Positions 1 to 4,579 of a stretch of 6,227 bases of DNA are shown here, one piece after another. Where the stretch lies: positions 11,499 through 17,725 of the forward strand of contig PBLM01000004.1 of assembly GCA_002721775.1 (NCBI GenBank). The letters run 5' to 3'. The position numbers and the translations under genes are program-made. The notes beneath the pieces were generated by a model that saw nothing but the letters and a program-made list of their open reading frames with translations, had not been told where the DNA came from and ran no database searches. Each line of letters starts with the position of its first letter. The first letter of the stretch is position 1. Source of the DNA: Rhodospirillaceae bacterium. GTDB lineage: Bacteria > Pseudomonadota > Alphaproteobacteria > Puniceispirillales > Puniceispirillaceae.

Positions 1-77
1 TCGCGGCTGTCCAGAACAATAAAATCATTGCCCAGCCCATGCATTTTATAAAAGGGCAAATCAGTTGCTAGGGTCAT
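1..77 (-). CDS. dapF: Diaminopimelate epimerase, N-terminal fragment (cut by window edge)
   Basis: DapF interconverts LL- and meso-diaminopimelate in the cytoplasm, in the last part of the pathway to lysine and to the peptidoglycan cross-linking residue. Only the first 25 codons are visible. They start at ATG 77-75 and contain KMHGLGNDFIVLDSR, the N-terminal signature of this family; the Asn of GLGNDF is a known substrate contact. The start follows from the family, which begins only a few residues before this motif; a weak GGA lies about 10 bases upstream. The gene follows xthA on the same strand after 108 bp, so it may be read from the same transcript or its own promoter. The catalytic cysteines are outside the window. 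It is too short to be an ORF by length alone, but the motif match is strong. Confidence 0.88.
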   Translation of the reverse strand, partial: MTLATDLPFYKMHGLGNDFIVLDSR

Positions 78-185
78 CTGTCTTGTCCATGCAAATTTGC
101 TATATGGCGGCGGGTTTTTGCAAGTAGTTTACGCCTTTTATGGCATTTTGCCCAGCTTGGCAAAAGTTTAGTTTAAATAGCAGCA
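78..185 (-). other. xthA-dapF intergenic region with hairpin
   Basis: On the minus strand, 20 bases after the xthA stop, a hairpin forms from TTTTGCC and GGCAAAA (146-152 and 159-165) around a 6-base loop. It has no T-run after it, so it is not a standard intrinsic terminator; it may be an mRNA 3' end stabiliser or a weak terminator. Closer to dapF there is a perfect palindrome GCAAATTTGC at 91-100, 13 bases before the dapF start. I see no convincing -35/-10 pair with normal spacing. Confidence 0.4.
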
Positions 186-968
186 TTACGGATGCAAAGT
201 TATCGTCAAAGGCACATGGTCAGATGGTTTTTCTGCACCACGCATAGCGCTTTCAATTGAAACAGCCTCAACCTTACTGGCAAGATCCCTACTGACCCAT
301 ATATGGTCAAGGCGCCTCCCGCGGTTGCTGGTTACCCAATCTCTGGCCCGGTATGACCACCAACTAAACAAAACCTCTTTTGGGCCAAAATGAGCGCGCA
401 CACTATCCGTCCAGCCGCCTTGTTCGACTAAGGCCGATAGATTTTCCCGCTCAATGGTCGTATGGGAGACCGTGTTGCGTAGCTGGCGGGTTGACCAGAC
501 ATCCTCTGCCAAAGGCGCAATATTCAAATCGCCAACCAGAATGGAGCGGGAAGGCTGTTGCCGTGAGAAATGTTTAGTCATCTCAGCGATGAATTTGAGT
601 TTGTGACTAAATTTTGGATTCTTATCAACATCAGGTACATCACCGCCTGCCGGGATATAAAAATTATGCAGTGTCAGGCCCTTCACAACCGCGCTGATAT
701 GACGGCAATCAGTCCGGCCAGTCCAATTTAGATGACTGATATCAGTCAACGGCAAGCGCGAGAGAATAGCGACCCCATTATAAGATTTTTCCCCACGGAT
801 TGCGATATTAGGCCAGCCTGCCTTTGCTATTGCCTGAATAGGAAACTGTTCATCCTGTGTCTTGGTTTCCTGCAGACAAAGCACGTCACATTGGCTTTCC
901 TTCAAAAAGTCTATAACTAATTGAATTCGCTGTCTAACTGAGTTTATATTCCAAGTTGCAATTTTCAC
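186..968 (-). CDS. xthA: Exodeoxyribonuclease III (AP endonuclease)
   Basis: This cytoplasmic, metal-dependent base-excision repair enzyme nicks DNA at abasic sites and removes nucleotides 3' to 5' from duplex ends. The 260 residues match the family's usual length, and the whole endonuclease/exonuclease/phosphatase fold is present. Visible active-site positions are N7 in WNINS, the metal ligand E34 in LQETK, Y104 in FYIPAGGD, D147 and N149 in GDLNIA, D221 in RRLDHIW, and the closing D250-H251 pair in SDHVP. These match E. coli ExoIII N7, E34, Y109, D151, N153, D229, D258 and H259. The start codon is GTG, chosen because MKIATWNINS is the natural N-terminus. The nearest strong Shine-Dalgarno core, GGAG at 985-982, is 13 bases away, which is long, so translation may be modest or coupled to the small ORF ending 21 bases upstream. 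No sign of damage. Confidence 0.96.
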   Translation of the reverse strand: MKIATWNINSVRQRIQLVIDFLKESQCDVLCLQETKTQDEQFPIQAIAKAGWPNIAIRGEKSYNGVAILSRLPLTDISHLNWTGRTDCRHISAVVKGLTLHNFYIPAGGDVPDVDKNPKFSHKLKFIAEMTKHFSRQQPSRSILVGDLNIAPLAEDVWSTRQLRNTVSHTTIERENLSALVEQGGWTDSVRAHFGPKEVLFSWWSYRARDWVTSNRGRRLDHIWVSRDLASKVEAVSIESAMRGAEKPSDHVPLTITLHP

Positions 969-977
969 TGTTTTTTC

Positions 978-1010
978 TTTACTCCAAATTTACTCCAAGT
1001 TTACTGCCAA
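978..1010 (-). repeat. Three tandem 11-bp units overlapping the xthA ribosome binding site
   Basis: On the plus strand the units read TTTACTCCAAA (978-988), TTTACTCCAAG (989-999) and TTTACTGCCAA (1000-1010). The first two differ at one base; the third is diverged in its second half. On the minus strand the first two give TTGGAGTAAA, so each carries a GGAG Shine-Dalgarno core and a TAA. The proximal unit is the likely xthA ribosome binding site, and the middle one supplies the stop codon of the 39-codon ORF. Because 11 is not a multiple of three, a change in unit number would change the reading frame across it. Confidence 0.7.
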
Positions 1011-1109
1011 TTTTGCTCTTTCAAGCTGTTCAGAATATTCCTCTTTTAGTCTCTCTGGACTCTCAATCTTTACATATTTCAACCAATCAGGATGCAACAG
1101 TTCGTGCAT
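990..1109 (-). CDS. Small hypothetical protein, 39 aa
   Basis: I do not recognise this protein. The ORF runs from ATG 1109-1107 to TAA 992-990 and begins MHELLHPDWLKYVKIESPER, followed by a Lys/Glu-rich, probably helical tail ending AVNLE. It has no signal peptide or membrane segment. It has a ribosome binding site, GAGG, ending 5 bases before the ATG, and an in-frame TAA lies just upstream, so the ATG start is well bounded. It sits 91 bp after the FkbM methyltransferase and 21 bp before xthA, all on the minus strand, so co-transcription and translational coupling to xthA are possible. Its sequence is AT-rich like the insertion (21 of 60 bases G or C at 1021-1080). The alternative is a decayed C-terminal piece of a larger gene; the ribosome binding site argues mildly against that. 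Confidence 0.5.
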   Translation of the reverse strand: MHELLHPDWLKYVKIESPERLKEEYSEQLERAKLAVNLE

Positions 1110-1200
1110 AAAAACCTCAATTTAATTTGTGAGTTGGATAAATAATTTTTCATTATTTGCAAGAGCGTTTCGCTATCATTCTTACTTCCCAATTCTAAGA

Positions 1201-2022
1201 CTAAAGTTTTCGGTCTTCATGAGGCTTTTTCGCAGGATGAGCTGCAGAATCATTTATTATTTCCAGCCCTTCAATATTGATATTTCTTTCGGATGGAATG
1301 CAGAGAATATTAAAAGAAACGAGATTGTGAAATATATTTTGTTGCGTCAGGGCTTTGTTTTTTGGATTGAAAAGAGGAACTTTATGCCACCAAATATTAT
1401 AATTTAGTTTCCAAATAAGCTCTATCAGATCTTTTGATTTCTCTAATTTGTCATTTTCTAAATACATAATCGGTCTGTCTCTTTTAATTAGCTTTTTCCC
1501 ACCAACTAGCAAATCAAGCTCATGACCTTCGACATCGGCCTTCAGAACTGTGATTGGTTGCAGATTATCCAAAAAATCGTCGATAGGGCGAATATCAAAC
1601 GTTTCGGTATTGCCAGGTATAGAACCTAAAGCGTAGCCTCCAGCGTTTAGAGCATTGCCAAGCTCTAATTTGCCCTCGAAAAAAGTTTCAGTAGCCTTAC
1701 CCAAAGCACATTGATATGAAAAAACGTTTTCAATGCCATTCAGTGCGAGATTTCCACAAAGCAACTGAAAAAGCTGTCGTCTTGGTTCAAATGCATACGC
1801 ATTGCCATTGGGAACCAAGTCCCTAGCAATGAAAACAGTATGAGAACCAATGTTTGAACCAACCTCAACAATGTTATCTGTTGGTTTTAAAAATTTACTT
1901 AAACACTCAATCTCACCAAATGACCATTCCCCATATAGTTCCAAAGACTTTGAAATATATACGTCATTCATCAAAGTTATGAATGTTGTGTCATTGGTAA
2001 TAGATAACCTGGTATTTTTCAT
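1201..2022 (-). CDS. FkbM family SAM-dependent methyltransferase
   Basis: FkbM-family enzymes O-methylate hydroxyls, often on sugars of surface polysaccharides or on secondary metabolites; the substrate cannot be told here. The 273-residue protein has a Rossmann-type SAM site: EVGSNIG (about 53-59, glycine-rich motif I), AFEP (about 77-80, acidic end of strand 2), KADVEGHELDLL (about 161-172, the family's K-D-EGHE motif) and YLEND (about 187-191). The C-terminal LFNPKNK...FHNLVSFNILCIP pattern is also typical of FkbM proteins. I chose ATG 2022-2020 because GGGGGAAG lies directly upstream at about 6 bases; a TTG at 2055 would add 11 residues without a good ribosome binding site. The gene is AT-rich in places (18 of 60 G or C at 1441-1500), unlike xthA and ftsK. 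It is divergent from a second FkbM-type gene. No key motif is missing, so it is probably active. Confidence 0.88.
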   Translation of the reverse strand: MKNTRLSITNDTTFITLMNDVYISKSLELYGEWSFGEIECLSKFLKPTDNIVEVGSNIGSHTVFIARDLVPNGNAYAFEPRRQLFQLLCGNLALNGIENVFSYQCALGKATETFFEGKLELGNALNAGGYALGSIPGNTETFDIRPIDDFLDNLQPITVLKADVEGHELDLLVGGKKLIKRDRPIMYLENDKLEKSKDLIELIWKLNYNIWWHKVPLFNPKNKALTQQNIFHNLVSFNILCIPSERNINIEGLEIINDSAAHPAKKPHEDRKL

Positions 2023-2204
2023 ATCTTCCCCCGAGAAACCAATTAAATCCCCCAAATAGCAGACCTAAGAAAAACCCAAATTATCTAAGAACAGCATTAG
2101 TGCCTTTTTGTGAGCGACATTTAAACTTTACCTCTTGCAAACCCTCTAGTACAGTTTTGATGCACTATATTTGGGTTGAGTTTAGCTAGATGTTGTATAG
2201 CATA

Positions 2205-2227
2205 GTTAACGTTTATTTTGGTTAACG
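2205..2227. repeat. GTTAACG direct repeat, 16-bp period
   Basis: GTTAACG occurs at 2205-2211 and again at 2221-2227, with a T-rich 9-base spacer. The core GTTAAC is itself a palindrome. The position, about 90-110 bases before the plus-strand methyltransferase start, fits an operator, but this is inference from position only. Confidence 0.35.
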
Positions 2228-2268
2228 ACCACAATTTACTCTCCAAAAAACGACTTTGCGAAAAGAGT

Positions 2269-2301
2269 TTATTTTTTTTCTTTTCTTTTCTTTGCTTTTT
2301 T
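2269..2301 (+). repeat. Pyrimidine tract with CTTTT repeats before a start codon
   Basis: The plus strand is almost all T with regularly spaced C (three CTTTT-like units and an 8-T run). It ends 15 bases before the ATG at 2317. If translated from the TTG at 2218, it would encode a Phe-rich stretch (FFFFSFLCFF), which looks like an accident of composition. It could leave the ribosome binding site unstructured, or vary in length by slippage. Confidence 0.5.
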
Positions 2302-2316
2302 CAAGAGAAACCAAAA

Positions 2317-3066
2317 ATGAAGGCTGCACTAACAAGTACCTTAAAACCGAAATTTTGTGATGACATCATAAGATTGGGGCGGAAAAATGATGGAGGATAT
2401 CTTGTATCAAAGTCTGACGTAATTGCATCAGACAAACTATTGTCTTTTGGAATATATGATGACTGGAGTTTTGAGGTAGATTTTGCCAATATTAACGATG
2501 TGCCTATTATGGCTTTTGATGCATCGTCTGGTTTAAAATTATTACTAAAAAAAGCACGACGAAGGCTAGCATCCTTCAAATTACTTAAGGCTTTATTTTT
2601 TTTAGGAAGAGCGTTTTCGTTCACCACTTTTTTCTCTGATAAAAGAATCTTCATAAGCAAATTTGTTGGCCTAGATCTCCCGCCAATCCATATATCGATG
2701 GAGAAAGTTTTTGAGGATTTTGCCTCTAAAAAAATTTTTTTAAAAATGGATATTGAAGGAAGTGAGTACAGATGCTTAGAGGCAATTATTCAAAACCAAG
2801 AGAAAATTTGTGGTCTAGCAATTGAATTTCACGACGTAGATTTGCATCTCGATAAAATCAACTACTTCATCAAAAAGCTCAACTTAACTCTAATACATGT
2901 GCATGCAAATAACAGCTCACCTGTTACATCTTTTGGGGTTCCTCTGGTGCTTGAATTAACTTTCAGTCAAAATTGTGCAAGTTCACCTAGGGAGACGACC
3001 CTACCTCATAAACTCGATGCACCAAATGATCCAAGAAAACCTGAAATATTATTATCTTTCAGCTAG
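2317..3066 (+). CDS. FkbM-like SAM-dependent methyltransferase (short form)
   Basis: A probable O-methyltransferase of the FkbM group, acting in the cytoplasm on an unknown sugar or glycolipid. The 249 residues carry GRKNDGGYLV (21-30), LSFGIYDDWSFE (about 42-53), an acidic FDAS (67-70), KMDIEGSEY (143-151, the family's K-D-EG-E motif), IEFHDVD (169-175), HANN (196-199) and a closing DAPNDP motif (about 234-239). This pattern differs from the neighbour at 1201-2022: motif I is SFGIYDDWSFE instead of EVGSNIG, so the two are not recent duplicates. The ATG at 2317 is preferred, with AAGAGA about 8 bases upstream; a TTG at 2218 would add 33 Phe-rich residues. The basic, hydrophobic stretch at 75-105 (KKARRR, then LFFLGRAF) may be a membrane-surface contact. 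It is very AT-rich (15 of 60 G or C at 2701-2760), suggesting transfer. The C-terminus looks natural. Confidence 0.82.
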   Translation: MKAALTSTLKPKFCDDIIRLGRKNDGGYLVSKSDVIASDKLLSFGIYDDWSFEVDFANINDVPIMAFDASSGLKLLLKKARRRLASFKLLKALFFLGRAFSFTTFFSDKRIFISKFVGLDLPPIHISMEKVFEDFASKKIFLKMDIEGSEYRCLEAIIQNQEKICGLAIEFHDVDLHLDKINYFIKKLNLTLIHVHANNSSPVTSFGVPLVLELTFSQNCASSPRETTLPHKLDAPNDPRKPEILLSFS

Positions 3067-3274
3067 CTGTTTTGAACTTCTATGTTTTTGTTTTACCTCT
3101 GGAGTTGAATACCGTTTTCAGAAATGGGTTTAATAAGTCCTATTTTTGTTTTTTATCGAATGTTATACAACCGATCCAATTAAGAAGACCTAAATAACAC
3201 CTGTTGCCCACATCACATAGGCAAACAATATTAAATGAAAAGATGCGGTTAAAATAATTGAAACTGTTGTTTGC
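3067..3274. other. AT-rich gap between convergent genes
   Basis: This 208-bp gap separates the convergent ends of the methyltransferase and the small membrane protein. Apart from the inverted repeat near its right end, I see no gene, tRNA or clear terminator. The T-rich run TATTTTTGTTTTTTAT near 3141-3156 has no stable hairpin before it. A plus-strand frame runs on past the methyltransferase stop to a double TAA at 3131-3136, but it lacks a start and a ribosome binding site. Confidence 0.45.
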
Positions 3275-3278
3275 CTAT
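3217..3278. repeat. 12-bp perfect inverted repeat across the end of the small membrane gene
   Basis: ATAGGCAAACAA at 3217-3228 is matched by its exact reverse complement TTGTTTGCCTAT at 3267-3278, with 38 bases between. A T-G wobble and an A-T pair can extend the stem inward. The right arm contains the stop codon of the minus-strand small gene. The loop is long for an intrinsic terminator and no T-run follows on either strand, so it may be a binding site pair, a transcript-end structure or the remnant of a mobile element. Confidence 0.6.
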
Positions 3279-3460
3279 CTCGAGAAACCATCACCCATGC
3301 CTCTAAAAATGCCTTTTAGCCTAGGCGAGACACTCGATGAGGGTGTTTGAGGCGTAAAAGCATCATTTTTTGGTTTCAAGTGGGGAACAATAAAATAAAT
3401 GCTCAACCCTACAACTAGGGCAATTATCAATGTTAAACATGTTCTCATTAATGCTTTCAT
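3275..3460 (-). CDS. Small single-pass membrane protein, 61 aa
   Basis: I do not recognise the family. The protein begins MKALMRTCLTLIIALVVGLS; residues about 8-25 form one strong hydrophobic segment ending IYFIVP. After it comes a polar, Ser/Pro/Thr-rich stretch (FTPQTPSSSVSP) and a basic tail ending GMGDGFSR. Positive charges sit on both sides (K2 and R6 before, K29 and K31 after), so orientation is uncertain; an uncleaved inner-membrane anchor is likely. I chose the ATG at 3460, though no good Shine-Dalgarno is visible; the ATG at 3448 (57 aa) is a real alternative, and a longer frame back to 3529 would run across the thioesterase start. The gene is divergent from the thioesterase with 40 bp between starts. 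It could be a spurious frame in AT-rich DNA, but the membrane segment with a polar tail is protein-like. Confidence 0.5.
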   Translation of the reverse strand: MKALMRTCLTLIIALVVGLSIYFIVPHLKPKNDAFTPQTPSSSVSPRLKGIFRGMGDGFSR

Positions 3461-3469
3461 AATTATAAT
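3442..3469 (+). promoter_or_regulatory. Putative thioesterase promoter with palindromic -10
   Basis: A perfect TATAAT at 3464-3469 lies 16 bases after TTCTCA (3442-3447, 4 of 6 matches to TTGACA). A transcript would begin near 3476 and leave about a 25-base leader before the start at 3501. The -10 sits in the perfect palindrome AATTATAATT (3461-3470), so TATAAT is also read on the minus strand (3467-3462) and could serve the divergent small gene. AT-rich DNA makes chance matches common, so this is tentative. Confidence 0.35.
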
Positions 3470-3500
3470 TTTAAATAGAATGAAAAAAAAGAGAACTGAT

Positions 3501-3935
3501 ATGTCCAGAAAAAAGTCCCCATGCCTCACCGATTTTGCCTATTTCTTGCGGACTGGCACCCGATGGGATGATAATGATGTCTATGGGCATTTGAATAATA
3601 CTGTACATTACAAGCTGTTTGACACAGCAGTAAACAGTTTTTTGCTGGACCATAATCTGTTAGACTTTCGCAACGGTGAGAGCGTTTATCTAGTGGTCGA
3701 AACAGCCTGTTCTTATTTTGCTGAGCTGGCCTATCCAGATAAGCTGGCCGTTGGCTTACGTATCGCCCGTCTAGGCACCTCATCGGTGACTTATGAGACC
3801 GGTCTTTTCAGAGAAGGGGAGACACAAGCTGCCGCAGCTGGTCATTTTGTGCATGTACTTGTGAACAAAGCCAGCCGCAAGCCCGTGCCAATTGATGAGG
3901 TCAGCCGCGCCACCTTCAAAGTGATCATGGCATGA
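3501..3935 (+). CDS. Acyl-CoA thioesterase, 4HBT hotdog family
   Basis: A 144-residue single hotdog-fold thioesterase that probably hydrolyses an acyl-CoA or acyl-ACP thioester in the cytoplasm; the chain preference cannot be told. The signature RWDDNDVYGHLNN (21-33) is the 4-hydroxybenzoyl-CoA thioesterase/YbgC/FadM motif, with D26 as the likely catalytic aspartate, followed by the long hotdog helix. The strand region ETACSYFAELAYPDKLAVGL and RLGTSSVTYETGLF are typical of the sheet. ATG 3501 is preferred because AAGAGA lies about 7 bases upstream; the ATG at 3480 would add only seven basic residues. Length is normal. It faces lolA, with 20 bp between the two stops and no room for a separate terminator. 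Its G+C is like ftsK (35 of 60 at 3721-3780), unlike the genes to its left, so it may not belong to the AT-rich insertion. Confidence 0.9.
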   Translation: MSRKKSPCLTDFAYFLRTGTRWDDNDVYGHLNNTVHYKLFDTAVNSFLLDHNLLDFRNGESVYLVVETACSYFAELAYPDKLAVGLRIARLGTSSVTYETGLFREGETQAAAAGHFVHVLVNKASRKPVPIDEVSRATFKVIMA

Positions 3936-3955
3936 GGCAAGGGTAGTGTCTTAGC

Positions 3956-4579
3956 CTAATTTTGGTAGGACGGCACTTTAAACAGACGATTGGCGAGTTT
4001 TTCTCCATAGACAGGGTTCTGCAAAGTCACCGTTGTTGTTATGCCCAGCGCATCTGTAATGACCCAGCGGCGCAATTGCCAGGAGTTGGCGTCAAATTCA
4101 AGCAGAAGACGGCCAGCCCCTTCACCAGTGTCCTTATCCAGCCGCACAGATACAATGCCATCCTCAAAACTAGCAGAGGTTTTCACATCCTGTGACCGGA
4201 AACTGACTGTCTCTGACAAAAGCGGGACAAATGGGGTTTCTGATACAGGAAGGGCTTGAACAAATTTATCAATCTTGTCATCTACGTAAACCCAGACACT
4301 GCTGGTCACAATTGAGAGGGTCGCTGGATTTTCATAATCGAGCCGCAATTGATGAGGTCGGCGGAAATAGACGCGGCCTTCACCTAAACTGCCATCTGAG
4401 GAGACTTGGATGAACTTTGCCTTAAGAGTTATCAGGTCAGTAATGGCCTGTTCAGCACGGGCAATTAGCTTTGTTTCATCTGCAGACTGCGCCGCCAGCT
4501 GGGCGGGCACAAGAAAACTAATGAGACCAGCTGCCAGCATGCCTCTAAAAGGTGCAGATAAAGTCCTAAATATCCTCAT
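3956..4579 (-). CDS. lolA: Outer-membrane lipoprotein carrier protein LolA
   Basis: LolA is the periplasmic chaperone that takes lipoproteins released by the LolCDE-type ABC transporter and carries them to the outer membrane. The 207-residue precursor has a signal peptide of about 30 residues (MRIFRT, then the hydrophobic stretch ending AQLAA, likely cut before Q31). The mature part shows the family pattern [20 protein letters not shown] followed by LRLDYENP (about 57-85), repeated beta-strands, and the closing LANRLFKVP. The ATG at 4579-4577 is chosen because it gives a proper signal peptide and has AGAGAGAGGT about 11 bases upstream; a start at 4609 would add ten charged residues before the signal. 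The start overlaps the ftsK stop by 14 bases, so the two genes are very likely one operon with coupled translation. Length is normal and nothing is missing. Confidence 0.94.
   Translation of the reverse strand: MRIFRTLSAPFRGMLAAGLISFLVPAQLAAQSADETKLIARAEQAITDLITLKAKFIQVSSDGSLGEGRVYFRRPHQLRLDYENPATLSIVTSSVWVYVDDKIDKFVQALPVSETPFVPLLSETVSFRSQDVKTSASFEDGIVSVRLDKDTGEGAGRLLLEFDANSWQLRRWVITDALGITTTVTLQNPVYGEKLANRLFKVPSYQN

Larger units (their letters stand above)
2023..2316. promoter_or_regulatory. Divergent control region between the two methyltransferase genes
   Basis: These 294 bp separate two divergent genes and must hold the promoter of each if both are expressed. Visible structure: a 9-bp inverted repeat AACCCAAAT / ATTTGGGTT (2073-2081 and 2169-2177); a 7-bp direct repeat GTTAACG at 2205-2211 and 2221-2227, a 16-bp period that would suit a dimeric regulator; and a pyrimidine tract at 2269-2301 close to the plus-strand start. 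No -35/-10 pair stands out from the AT-rich background, so I name no promoter. A plus-strand TTG-started extension of the right-hand gene covers 2218-2316, but I think it is leader, not coding. I see no convincing small gene here. Confidence 0.4.

Noticed and set aside
1138..1158. AAATAAT / ATTATTT hairpin after the minus-strand methyltransferase as a terminator
   Set aside because: The stem is only A-T pairs, too weak for an intrinsic terminator, and no T-run follows on the minus strand.
2073..2177. 9-bp inverted repeat AACCCAAAT / ATTTGGGTT as an operator or mobile element end
   Set aside because: It is short, widely spaced (87 bases) and in AT-rich DNA, where such matches are expected by chance; mentioned only within the control region.
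2040..2189. Plus-strand open frame ending HYIWVEFS before a TAG at 2187-2189
   Set aside because: Its 5' half is antisense to the minus-strand methyltransferase; it has no good start or ribosome binding site and no recognisable motif.
3064..3136. Possible frameshift extending the plus-strand methyltransferase to a double TAA
   Set aside because: The +1 frame gives a protein-like end, but the methyltransferase already ends on a family-like DAPNDP tail and no homopolymer at the stop suggests a slip.
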